Below, piece after piece: positions 21,601-31,430 of a stretch of DNA of 64,000 nt. The stretch spans positions 177,907,501 to 177,971,500 of the forward strand of contig JAIOJX010000004.1 in the NCBI GenBank assembly GCA_022376925.1, written 5' to 3'. Within the stretch, counting starts at the first letter, position 1, and each line of letters starts with the position of its first letter. The notes under the pieces are model-generated. The model searched no databases, had not been told where the DNA came from, and saw nothing but the letters and a program-made list of their open reading frames with translations. A program made the position numbers and the translations under genes. This DNA is from Tragulus kanchil (taxonomy: Eukaryota; Chordata; Mammalia; Artiodactyla; Tragulidae).

Positions 21601-21694
21601 TTTTCCATCAAAGAACAGCAGAAGCTAGAAGTTACAGGCTTATGAGAAGACATAAAGTCTCATTTAACAGGAAGGGTTAAGTATTATGAAAGTC

Positions 21695-22026
21695 GGGGCT
21701 TCCCCTGGTGGTCCAGTGGGTAAGGACACCGCCTTGCAGTGCAAGGGGCGCCGGTTCGATCCCTGGCCTGGGAAGATCCCACGTGCCACGGAGCGACTGG
21801 ACTGATGTGTCCAATCACCAAGCCGGAGCTCTGGAGCGCGTGCGCCCAGAGCTGGCTCTGCAACAACAGACGCCATCGCGATGGGAGGCCCACAGGAGCC
21901 AAAGAACAAAGACGGGTGAAAATAGATAAATGAAAGACCAATAGAAGTGGCCCGCCTGCTCCCCTCCCTCCCCAACCCGACCCCCGCCCAAAATAAATAA
22001 ATAAATAAATCTTAAAAAAAAAAAAA
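21695..22026 (+). mobile_element. Young CHR-type SINE with C-rich 3' extension
   Basis: A complete element: GGGCTTCCCCTGGTGGTCCA head, CCGGTTCGATCCCTGG B box, a CpG-rich body, the GCCTGCTCCCCTCCCTCCCC module, an AAATAAATAAAT tail and poly-A. An exact 14-bp target-site duplication, GTATTATGAAAGTC, lies at 21681-21694 and 22027-22040. It is close in sequence to 136-466 and 49876-50205, with most differences at CpG sites. Confidence 0.93.
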
Positions 22027-22040
22027 GTATTATGAAAGTC

Positions 22041-22980
22041 AAGACCAGAGCTGTCCAATATGGTGGCTACTAGCCACAACGTAAATGAACGAAAATTAAA
22101 CACAATTTTAAAATCTGTTCCTCAGTCACACTAGTCACATCTCAAATGTCCAAAAGTCACCTGTGGCTCCAGGCTACCGGATGGATAGCACAGGTGTAAA
22201 AACATTTCTATCATCAAGGGATGTTCTACTGAATGTCACTGCTTCAGAAGACTTGAACAAGAAGCAGAAACACCCAGCTGAAAAGGCAGGGTGCACAGGC
22301 AGGAGCAAAGTCACAGCTACAAGGAAAGCTGACGCACGCTGGAAGCATGTGGAAACCCAGCACACAGCGACCACAACCTTGGCCCATATCCATCTCCAAA
22401 GGCCATAAAAACACCAAGCCAATCTGTTCCCAAAGGTATGCTTTAAAAAAAACACCCAATGCTGGCAATAAGGATATTAACGCAAGTGCTAAGAGCAGAG
22501 GCTGGGAATGGAAGGTGAAGAGAGGAGAGGCACTTGAGGGGCTGGCCAGGCCTCTTCAGGAAGGGCCACGTCCACAGTCCTATCGGGGCACATAGCGGGC
22601 AGTGCGGTTCAGAGAAGGCCCAAGTTCACAGGTATCAGTTAGGTATCACCATCCCAACACAGGTCGGTCTACCTCCAGTGATCCTGACCACTCCATTGGA
22701 CTGCAGAGACGCAGAGGCAGGCAACTTCAAAGCACGGGTGGCTGGGGTCTTAAGTACAACCAGGGAAAGGACAGAAGCTAGTTCTAGGGTCAAGCAGGAG
22801 CCAGTACCCAGGGTTCTGTCATTCAGGCTAAACTTGAACTTGGTGAGAGACTGCTGAAGAGATCTACTAATAAGCACAGGACACCAAATTTTAAACAATC
22901 CAACTTTTGTTTTAGAAAGCTAACCTTTGAAGAGAAGGTAGGGGAAGAGACAGACCAAAGGACAGAGGAGTTAGGATGAA
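22041..22980. other. No recognisable feature
   Basis: About 0.94 kb of single-copy-looking DNA with no repeat family that I can name. Several short overlapping ORFs on both strands; none resembles a known protein. Confidence 0.45.
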
Positions 22981-22984
22981 GCAC

Positions 22985-23135
22985 ACAGTCCAGCAAAGAG
23001 CTCGGCTATGGAGCCAAAGCCCATCCAGCTCCACTCGCAAAGCAACCTGAGGCACAGGGCTCCCCGCTCTCAAAGCCTCAGACTGCTTACATGTCAAATG
23101 GCAGGGGGCTGGGGGATGATATGGAGGCCATCTCT
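22985..23135 (+). repeat. MIR SINE fragment
   Basis: GCTCGGCTATGGAGCCAAAG, then a CCAGCTCCACTC stretch, a TCTCAAAGCCTCAGACTGCT-like pyrimidine part and TTACATGTCAAATGGCAGGG follow MIR order from the tRNA-derived part into the core. Confidence 0.6.
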
Positions 23136-24150
23136 CTACACATTATGGCAGGTTGGCCTCTGTGGACAGCTGCCAGAGTGCAGGTGACCCCGTCTCACTG
23201 TCCTCTCTGGATGGGGGGCTGTGGGGACCATGCAGGTGAGGAGCTGCCAGGGCACAGGCTGCACAGCCCAGAGGTCCCAGGAGGCTGTGGTCCTGAGCTT
23301 CCTAGCAGCACAGGCCCAGAAGTTCCTCTCTCGCCTGAAGGGTCTGAGATAGAGGCTGCTTGCCAGCTCCGAGATCGACATGAGTCTGTGGTGAGGATTA
23401 TATGTAAATTCATGTGAAACATGCGAGGTGGTCAACACAGGTGGCGTTCTCAGCACGACTAAAATAGTTTAGGCGGAAGAAAAGAACCTAACAAAGGTCT
23501 CAGAAAGCAGCTCAGGAAGCAGCCGCACAGGGTCTGGTAGCTGACTGAAAGTGGGAGGCAAGAAAACACATGGAAGACAAGCCATTTCCAACAGGGGGGA
23601 ATTTGTAAACCACCCCCCCACACACCATGACATACAGCAGTGTGGTTGTCACATCTGACTGTGACCAATGAGGGGGCCAGGGCCCTACTGGGTGGGGTCC
23701 AGTGTTTCCACAAACACTGCTGAACACTACAATGCACAGGACAGGCCTCCTCAAGAAAAGAACTATCCAGCCTGTTTCGAGGTTTAGGAATGCTGGCTGA
23801 GGGACCTGTTCAGGTTCCCAGACTGGGGTAACTGTTGAGAATGGGCTACCAATCAAGAGAGAGCACACAGGAAGAAGACTGTGCATGTGGGGCTGGGGGA
23901 GGAGGCAAGAGATAGTTTTGGATGTGGCAACACTTGTGTGCCCAGGGGTGTCCAGATAAAGATGCTGAGCAGGGTTTGGAAATTTATCAGAGAAACAGTG
24001 GAGCTGGTCACAAGCATCAGGAGCGCACTAGGGCACAGAGAGGGAGCCCAGGTCCCGGGAAGCGTGAGGGAGCTTCTCCAGGGAGCAGGAAGGGAGGATG
24101 GCAAGAGACAAATTTAACGACTATGGAAGTCTTGGCAAACCACAGCTTAT
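23136..24150. other. No firm feature
   Basis: About 1 kb of unassigned DNA. A TGAGGATTATATGTAAATTC stretch near 23392 could be MIR 3' sequence. No gene recognised, despite several ORFs of 80-124 codons that overlap each other on opposite strands. Confidence 0.4.
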
Positions 24151-24154
24151 TAAA

Positions 24155-24237
24155 CTCTTCGGTTGGCCAAAAAGGTCGTTTGGGTTTCTCATGACATCTT
24201 ATGGAAAAACCCGAACGACCTTCTTTGGCCAAACCAA
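24155..24237. mobile_element. Mariner-like MITE (about 80 bp inverted repeat)
   Basis: The left arm CGGTTGGCCAAAAAGGTCGT at 24160 is the near reverse complement of the right arm ending CGACCTTCTTTGGCCAAACC at 24235. Both continue inward as GGGTTT and AAACCC, leaving a loop of about 25 bp. The GGTTGGCCAAAAAG terminus is typical of ruminant mariner miniature elements. No transposase. Confidence 0.8.
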
Positions 24238-24740
24238 TACCTTCTTTCTTTACTATTTAACTGACTGAAGGTCTAGGAAAGATAAGTATCAAAGAATGCT
24301 ACCAAGAGTCTGTTAAATAATAGTTTCTATCCCCACCTTTATTTAGGATTCTAACACTGCCTCCACGGTGATAAAAAGGACTATTTGGGAAGCAGTAAGA
24401 CTCTAGACTCATCTACTTGTTTTAACCACTGAAAGCAATGTGTAAAAAAAGGAGAGAAAATAATTTTGACCAAAGTATCAAATAGTTCTGAATGAATCTA
24501 CAAGCAGAAATTTATTCACAAACTCTAATCAATTTGAAGCAGAGCTTGTCCAAGCCTCGTACCTTCCAAGCTATTTTATAAAGATAAAACTCTGTACGTT
24601 CAACAAACATTAAAAGGCTGGCCTGGCAGGGTGAGGGAGTGGGAAGGACAGGTGCCCACACTGTGCCCCAGAGGACAGAGCATCTTCACGCCCACTGTCC
24701 CATCTCACTTGACAATGTGATCTGGGTGCAAAGTAGTGAC
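24238..24740. other. No recognisable feature
   Basis: AT-rich unassigned DNA; duplication 9 begins inside it at about 24502. Confidence 0.5.
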
Positions 24741-24744
24741 ACTC

Positions 24745-24850
24745 GTAACTGCAATCTCTGTTCTACAGTGGAAGCCATTTCAAAGATTTTATGCGATTTG
24801 CCCTTGTTCACACAACTATTAGCTATCAAGAAGAGAAGATGTGTCTTGAG
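24745..24850 (-). repeat. MIR SINE fragment, reverse
   Basis: TTCTACAGTGGAAGCCATTT, then ATTTGCCCTTGTTCACACAA and CTATTAGCTATC follow the reversed MIR pattern 'tttacagatgaggaaac ... cttgcccaaggtcacac'. Copy at about 25860-25965. Confidence 0.55.
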
Positions 24851-25004
24851 AAACCTGAAGGGCGGACAGGGAGGCAGGAGTGTCTGCCCAAAGGACCCAG
24901 CCCGTGCCTGCTTTGGGTATGAAAGGGTCGGTCCAAGAAGAACGACTATCGAAACAATCAAGGTTTCATAGCTATCAGTCCTTTAACCCTTAAACCCATA
25001 AAAT

Positions 25005-25285
25005 CTCTATTTTTAAGTGAGAAAACTGAAGTGCAGAGACTTCTATCGTGGTCCAGTAGTAAGACTCCATGCCCCAACAGGAGGGCCTGGGTTTGATCCC
25101 TGGTCAGGGAACTAAATCCCACATGCTGTAACTAAGACCCTGTACAGCCAAATAAATATTCTAAGAAAAGGAAAAAAAAAAAAAAAAACCCTGAAGTTCA
25201 GAGACTTTAACTAACAGAGTTTTTACACACAAGAGGCAGATCTGAGGCTTACACCTAGGTTTGTCTGATGCCAAGCCCAGGTTCT
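25005..25285 (-). repeat. MIR SINE split by a CHR SINE
   Basis: The left part (GTGAGAAAACTGAAGTGCAG) and right part (CTTTAACTAACAGAG ... GCAGATCTGAGGCTTACACC ... CCCAGGTTCTTAAAC) form one reversed MIR when the inserted element is removed. The 17-bp duplicated target CTGAAGTGCAGAGACTT/CTGAAGTTCAGAGACTT lies at 25026-25042 and 25191-25207. Copy at about 26119-26399. Confidence 0.75.
25043..25188 (+). mobile_element. CHR-type SINE inside a MIR
   Basis: ATCGTGGTCCAGTAGTAAGA head, GGGTTTGATCCCTGGTCAGG B box, AACTAAATCCCACATGCTGT, then AAATAAATATT and poly-A. It is younger than the host MIR by nesting, and older than the 21695 element by divergence. Confidence 0.85.
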
Positions 25286-26151
25286 TAAACTCTTTGCTTT
25301 TGCTTAATATTGAATTTTCCGGTTACTTCGGTGAGATAAAGGTTTGGGCTTTTTCTTGCTGGCCAGATGACTCTGCCCATGTCCTGAGGGGTTTCGTTCA
25401 CTGCGGTCCCACTCTCTGCTCAGCCTATGATCTGAATGGAATGGAAAAGGGCAGGTGTAAACTATCATTAAAGTTTCTGGACCAGGGAACTTAGTGGGAA
25501 AGTAAATGTTCCAAAGGAAGGCTGCCCAAGAACAGACGGCTATCAACCCTGACCAGAATAAATCGGACTCTCTTAGTCAACTGCTCACATTCTATAGACT
25601 ATGATGTCTTGGAACCAAGCAGAAATTTATTCACAAACTCTAATCAATTTGAAGCAGAGCTTGTCCAAGCCTCGTACCTTCCAAGCTATTTTATAAAGAT
25701 AAAACTCTGTACGTTCAACAAACATTAAAAGGCTGGCCTGGCAGGGTGAGGGAGTGGGAAGGACAGGTGCCCACACTGTGCCCCAGAGGACAGAGCATCT
25801 TCACGCCCACTGTCCCATCTCACTTGACAATGTGATCTGGGTGCAAAGTAGTGACACTCGTAACTGCAATCTCTGTTCTACAGTGGAAGCCATTTCAAAG
25901 ATTTTATGCGATTTGCCCTTGTTCACACAACTATTAGCTATCAAGAAGAGAAGATGTGTCTTGAGAAACCTGAAGGGCGGACAGGGAGGCAGGAGTGTCT
26001 GCCCAAAGGACCCAGCCCGTGCCTGCTTTGGGTATGAAAGGGTCGGTCCAAGAAGAACGACTATCGAAACAATCAAGGTTTCATAGCTATCAGTCCTTTA
26101 ACCCTTAAACCCATAAAATCTCTATTTTTAAGTGAGAAAACTGAAGTGCAG

Positions 26152-26302
26152 AGACTTCTATCGTGGTCCAGTAGTAAGACTCCATGCCCCAACAGGAGGG
26201 CCTGGGTTTGATCCCTGGTCAGGGAACTAAATCCCACATGCTGTAACTAAGACCCTGTACAGCCAAATAAATATTCTAAGAAAAGGAAAAAAAAAAAAAA
26301 AA
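26152..26302 (+). mobile_element. Second copy of the CHR SINE inside a MIR
   Basis: Duplicate of 25043-25188 with both MIR halves, carried by duplication 9. Confidence 0.85.
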
Positions 26303-26709
26303 CCCTGAAGTTCAGAGACTTTAACTAACAGAGTTTTTACACACAAGAGGCAGATCTGAGGCTTACACCTAGGTTTGTCTGATGCCAAGCCCAGGTTCTT
26401 AAACTCTTTGCTTTTGCTTAATATTGAATTTTCCGGTTACTTCGGTGAGATAAAGGTTTGGGCTTTTTCTTGCTGGCCAGATGACTCTGCCCATGTCCTG
26501 AGGGGTTTCGTTCACTGCGGTCCCACTCTCTGCTCAGCCTATGATCTGAATGGAATGGAAAAGGGCAGGTGTAAACTATCATTAAAGTTTCTGGACCAGG
26601 GAACTTAGTGGGAAAGTAAATGTTCCAAAGGAAGGCTGCCCAAGAACAGACGGCTATCAACCCTGACCAGAATAAATCGGACTCTCTTAGTCAACTGCTC
26701 ACATTCTAG

Positions 26710-27124
26710 AGTCTTATCAACAAGAGATTAGAGACAATAAAATTAAATGGCTGACATGTTGAAGGAGAACCCAATGTGGGAAACATTTTCCATCTGGCTC
26801 AGTTACTCAGATGCCAGGAAAAAATGAAATGAACAGGAGAGGCGGGCATACTGTTGCTTCGCTAAAAATGTGACGCTTTCACATGCCGATAAAAGCCCCT
26901 TCAGCCGAGTCTAGAGACACAACGTCACGTCTGCAGTGGCAGGAGGCTCCTCACTGCCAGAGACGGGAGACAGACAAGGATCACTGGGCCTGCCTCTCCC
27001 TCCACCCTGCTTCCAGCATCTCTCAGCAACCAAGAATTCAAAACACGTGCAAAACGAACGGCGCTTGAATTACTTTTTGGATGAAGACTTGACGTGGCTG
27101 GGTTTTTTTCTGCTCTTAATAGAA
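26710..27124. other. No recognisable feature
   Basis: Unassigned single-copy-looking DNA between duplication 9 and an antisense L1. Confidence 0.5.
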
Positions 27125-28185
27125 CCTCAGAAAGTTAACCTTTTAAAAGTTTTTAAAAATTTTATACACACAAAAGAATACCTGTGTAGCCAGTACTTGG
27201 CTGAAGACTAGAACACTGCCAGTACTCAGAGCCCGGTACCCTCTATGACCCCGCTTCTCCTTCCCCAAGAAGTGCAACCCCCAGTGAATGCTCATTATCC
27301 CACGCTGTACCATGTAATGCTTAAACAACAACCTGATCAATATGCTTGACTTCACGGTGAATTTTATAAATAGAATCATACAGTTTTACTCTTTTTGGGA
27401 CTTGCTTTTCCCACTCAACAACTATGTTCCTGAAATTCATTTGTTAACATTGTGTTATGGTTTATTCATGTAAGTGTTGTACAGAGTTCCATTGTTAATA
27501 CACCACAATGTTCTTGTTTTTGACACATTATCGGTTCTTCTGACCTACATTCAGCTTTCCAACTTTTACTCCTGCACACAATGTTGCCAAAAACATCCTG
27601 GAACAGGCTTCCTAGACAAGCATATACACAAGATTTCTTCAGTGGGGGTAGGGCCATGCCAACACATGCTTTTCAACTTCACTGGATGCTACAGCTGTTT
27701 CCAAAGAGGTTACTGAAACTTACACTCCAGAGTCTCTAAACCAGGAGAATATGAAAATTCTCACTGTCCCACGTCACCAGTTCTGAGGTTTTCACCCACG
27801 TCTGGGCTTTTCAAATCTTTTAATTTTTCCTAATGGGATGAGTACAAAATTTTATCTCACTGTGCTTTAACCTGTATTTCCTTGATTATTAATGAAGTTA
27901 AACTTTTTCCCTGTATTTATTGGACATTTGGATTTTTCTCTATTGTGAAAGTTTTATCTCATTTTTTTTTCTACTAGGTCTTATTCTTATTGGTTTGTAT
28001 AAGTTCTTTATGTATTCTGGATTCAAATCTTTTGTTGGTCATATATGCTGAAGATATTTTGTCCTAGTTTCTCACTTACTTTCACTATAATGTCATTTTA
28101 TGAGTGTTAAGTTATTAATTATGATGAACATGAATATATCAACATTTTTTCATTCATAATTTTTACATTATTAAATATTTTTAAT
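27125..28185 (-). mobile_element. LINE-1 3' region, antisense, about 1 kb
   Basis: Reversed L1 landmarks in order: ATTTTATACACACAAAAGAA, ATAAATAGAATCATACAGTT near 27365, CCACTCAACAACTATGTTCC near 27410, CACCACAATGTTCTTG near 27502, a TGTTGCCAAAAACATCC stretch, ATTTCCTTGATTATTAATGA near 27876, GGACATTTGGATTTTTCTCT near 27922 and a TTCTTTATGTATTCTGGATT stretch near 28004. No ORF survives. A CHR SINE lies at its right end. Confidence 0.82.
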
Positions 28186-28188
28186 TTT

Positions 28189-28446
28189 GGCCTCTTTTAT
28201 TGTTTTATTTATTTATTTATTTTCATCCATCTTTATTCTTTGGCCTATGTGGGCCTCCCATTGCAGTGGCCTCTCCTGTAGCAGAGCACCGGCTCTGGGC
28301 GCATGCGCTCCAGAGCACTGGCTCTTAACTAGACACACCAGTCCAGCCGCTCTGCAGCATGTGGGATCTTCCCAGGCCAGGGACCAAACCAGTACCCCCT
28401 GCACTGCAAGGTGGACTCTTTACCAAATGGTCCACCAGGGAAGCCC
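28189..28446 (-). mobile_element. CHR-type SINE, long form, reverse
   Basis: Tail at the left (TTTATTTATTTATTTATTTT), the body with GGCCTCCCATTGCAGTGGCC, and the reversed head ACCAGGGAAGCCC at the right. It shares the body of the young elements but lacks their C-rich module, and its CpGs are largely lost, so it is an older member. Confidence 0.88.
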
Positions 28447-28609
28447 TCATGGGAAAAGTTTGTTTCTAGAAATATTAAATCCCATATTTGCTTCTAGAAA
28501 TAGCAAAATTTTTATATGTATCTGAATCCATTTGGTATTTATTTATTACTTTTTCTACTACTTAATTCCACTTGGTATTTTTTTGTGTATACGCTGTCTG
28601 ATTGGATCC

Positions 28610-29090
28610 CTGCACACAGGAGGAGGTGGTGATGTGAAGATGGAGGGAGCAATGGGAAATGACGCAGCTACAACCCAAGAAACGCCAAGGATTGTCCAGC
28701 AACACCAGAAGCTTGGGAGAGATAAGGAAAGATTAGTCCCTAGTGCCTTTTAGAGGGAGCCTAGAGTGAACTTCCTTGGTGGCTCAGATGGTTAAGAATC
28801 TGCCTGTAATGCAGGGGACCCTGGTTCAGTCTCTGGGTGGAGAAGATTCCCTGGAGAAGGAAATGGTACCCCACTCCAGTATTCTTGCCTGAAAAATCCC
28901 ATGGACAGAGGAGCCTGGCAGGCTACAGTCCATGGGATCACAAAGAGCTAGACACAACTGAACACATACACACAGAGCTTAGAGCAAGCCTGGCCCTGCC
29001 AAACACCTTGATTTTGGATTTCTAGCTCCCAGGACTGTAAGAGTATTTGTGCCATGTGGTTATGGCAGCACTTGGATCATACAGAGCATC
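28610..29090 (+). mobile_element. MLT1-like (ERVL-MaLR) LTR, split by a Bov-tA
   Basis: GGTGATGTGAAGATGGAGGG, AACCCAAGAAACGCCAAGGA, GAAGCTTGGGAGAGATAAGG, then after the SINE ACACCTTGATTTTGGATTTC, TAGCTCCCAGGACTGTAAGA and GTGGTTATGGCAGCACTTGG. This order matches the 3' half of MLT1 LTRs, old non-coding retroviral-like repeats. Subfamily not resolvable. Confidence 0.72.
28771..28973 (+). mobile_element. Bov-tA-type SINE inside an MLT1 LTR
   Basis: CTTCCTTGGTGGCTCAGATG head, CACTCCAGTATTCTTGCCTG and GGAGCCTGGCAGGCTACAGT body, ending in ACACATACACACA. Imperfect target-site duplication GAGCCTAGAGTG/GAGCTTAGAGCA on either side. Confidence 0.9.
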
Positions 29091-29745
29091 CCAACACTAT
29101 TTGTAGAAAAGTCCATCCTTCCCTGCTCATCTACAGTGTCAACTGCCACCTCTCCCCACTGATTAGAGGCCGGTGGGGCCAGTTCTATCACAGATTCCAT
29201 ACACTCGTGGTGGTCTGGGTCTACAGGCCTTCCCCTCTGATTCACTGAGCCACCTCAACCCCTGCATCTCTTTCAAGGCTCCGTTCATTACTACAGTTTC
29301 ACTGGAAGTCCTGGTATCTATCAGGGGAGTCCTCCTACTTGTTATTCCTGTTCTTTCTTTCATACAAATTTAAAAATTGGCCTATCGAGTTTCAGAAAAA
29401 ATTACTGGGATTTTTATTGGAATTGCTTTGGACTTAAACGCCCATTTGCAGAGAAATGACACCTTGAAATTCCTGAGCCTTCTCACCCGTGACCAGGGCA
29501 GAGCTCTGTGCATAGTTACATCTTCATGTCTCCTAATACAAATTCACATCTTCTTTCATGGAGGTCTTGCAAGGTTTAGCGCCAAATCTCTTATATTTTC
29601 TATTGCTACTGTAGTAATACTTTCAAGGAGTCTATTCTCAAACAGGGAGTCACTTAAATAAAAGAGAGGAAACTCTGATTTTTTGGAACAGTTCTAAAGC
29701 CCGGTAACCTCCTGAATGAGCATCTCATACAGGACCCAGACATTT
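29091..29745. other. No recognisable feature
   Basis: Unassigned DNA. Duplication 10 begins at about 29284. A 94-codon plus-strand ORF at 29377-29661, also present at 30459-30743, is not recognised as protein-coding. Confidence 0.45.
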
Positions 29746-29756
29746 TAATAACCACA

Positions 29757-29965
29757 TGTGTGTGTGCTCACTCAGTCACGTCCAACTCTGGGCGACCCCC
29801 TGGACTGCAGCCTACCAGGCTCCTCTGTCCATGGGGTTTCTCAGCCAAGAATACTGTAGCACATTGCCATTTGCTTCTCCAGGGAATCTTCCTGATCCAG
29901 GGATCGAACCAGCGTCTCCTGCATTGGCAGACGGATTCTTTATACTGTGCCACCTGGGAAGCCCC
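29757..29965 (-). mobile_element. Bov-tA-type SINE, reverse, inside a MIR-flanking region
   Basis: TGTGTGTGCTCACTCAGTCA at the BovA end through GGCTCCTCTGTCCATGGGGT to GCCACCTGGGAAGCCCC. Target-site duplication ATAACCACA at 29748-29756 and 29966-29974. Confidence 0.92.
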
Positions 29966-29994
29966 ATAACCACACTAATATTTAATATTTCAAT

Positions 29995-30095
29995 GCTCAT
30001 TATGTGTCAGTACTGCCCTAAATAACCCTCAGACCTCTGAGGTAAATCCTGTTAACCTCATTCTACAGTTGAGGAAACTGGCTTAATGTGGGAAG
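29995..30095 (-). repeat. MIR SINE fragment, reverse
   Basis: CTCATTATGTGTCAGTACTG, CCCTAAATAACCCTCAGACC, TCTGAGGTAAATCCTGTTAA and CTACAGTTGAGGAAACTGGC follow the reversed MIR core order closely. Copy at 31077-31177. Confidence 0.7.
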
Positions 30096-30348
30096 GACCC
30101 AAGGAGGTACTTTGGAAACAGAAACCAGTATTTGGTTCCACTGCATAGTTTCTTAAATACTACTGTACTGTCCCTTGGTACTGTAATAGATAAGAGTGAA
30201 ACTCAAACTTAACCTCAGAATCCAAATGGAACTATTATTTCCTAATAATCAAAACCCCTCAAGGCTGCCCAAATTCACCTGGCAGGTTCTCTAGATCAGA
30301 CACTGCTGACACAATATTGATGCCTTCAAGATCACTCTGCTGATTTAA
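30096..30348. other. No recognisable feature
   Basis: Unassigned DNA at the end of duplication unit 10; copy at 31178-31430. Confidence 0.5.
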
Positions 30349-30838
30349 AATTTTGATGTTAACTCTTCATTACTACAGTTTCACTGGAAGTCCTGGTATC
30401 TATCAGGGGAGTCCTCCTACTTGTTATTCCTGTTCTTTCTTTCATACAAATTTAAAAATTGGCCTATCGAGTTTCAGAAAAAATTACTGGGATTTTTATT
30501 GGAATTGCTTTGGACTTAAACGCCCATTTGCAGAGAAATGACACCTTGAAATTCCTGAGCCTTCTCACCCGTGACCAGGGCAGAGCTCTGTGCATAGTTA
30601 CATCTTCATGTCTCCTAATACAAATTCACATCTTCTTTCATGGAGGTCTTGCAAGGTTTAGCGCCAAATCTCTTATATTTTCTATTGCTACTGTAGTAAT
30701 ACTTTCAAGGAGTCTATTCTCAAACAGGGAGTCACTTAAATAAAAGAGAGGAAACTCTGATTTTTTGGAACAGTTCTAAAGCCCGGTAACCTCCTGAATG
30801 AGCATCTCATACAGGACCCAGACATTTTAATAACCACA

Positions 30839-31047
30839 TGTGTGTGTGCTCACTCAGTCACGTCCAACTCTGGGCGACCCCCTGGACTGCAGCCTACCAG
30901 GCTCCTCTGTCCATGGGGTTTCTCAGCCAAGAATACTGTAGCACATTGCCATTTGCTTCTCCAGGGAATCTTCCTGATCCAGGGATCGAACCAGCGTCTC
31001 CTGCATTGGCAGACGGATTCTTTATACTGTGCCACCTGGGAAGCCCC
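30839..31047 (-). mobile_element. Second copy of Bov-tA-type SINE
   Basis: Duplicate of 29757-29965 with the same target-site duplication. Confidence 0.92.
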
Positions 31048-31430
31048 ATAACCACACTAATATTTAATATTTCAATGCTCATTATGTGTCAGTACTGCCC
31101 TAAATAACCCTCAGACCTCTGAGGTAAATCCTGTTAACCTCATTCTACAGTTGAGGAAACTGGCTTAATGTGGGAAGGACCCAAGGAGGTACTTTGGAAA
31201 CAGAAACCAGTATTTGGTTCCACTGCATAGTTTCTTAAATACTACTGTACTGTCCCTTGGTACTGTAATAGATAAGAGTGAAACTCAAACTTAACCTCAG
31301 AATCCAAATGGAACTATTATTTCCTAATAATCAAAACCCCTCAAGGCTGCCCAAATTCACCTGGCAGGTTCTCTAGATCAGACACTGCTGACACAATATT
31401 GATGCCTTCAAGATCACTCTGCTGATTTAG

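Larger units (their letters stand above)
24502..26709. repeat. Tandem direct duplication 9 (unit about 1115 bp)
   Basis: Unit one is 24502-25595 and unit two 25617-26709. The filler at 25596-25616 (TAGACTATGATGTCTTGGAA) looks like a noisy version of the sequence before unit one (TAGTTCTGAATGAATCTA). The copies are otherwise nearly identical; the A-run near 25171 differs by one base (offset 1115 becomes 1114). Confidence 0.93.
29284..31430. repeat. Tandem direct duplication 10 (unit about 1082 bp)
   Basis: Unit one is 29284-30348 and unit two 30366-31430. Filler of about 17 bp (AAATTTTGATGTTAACTC) sits between. The ORFs, the Bov-tA and its target-site duplication are identical in both copies. 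Confidence 0.93.

Noticed and set aside
21739..21933. Possible CRISPR-like or phage-type arrays because of many direct repeats
   Set aside because: Repeats are SINE tails and assembly duplications; the sequence is clearly mammalian and has no spacer-repeat periodicity.
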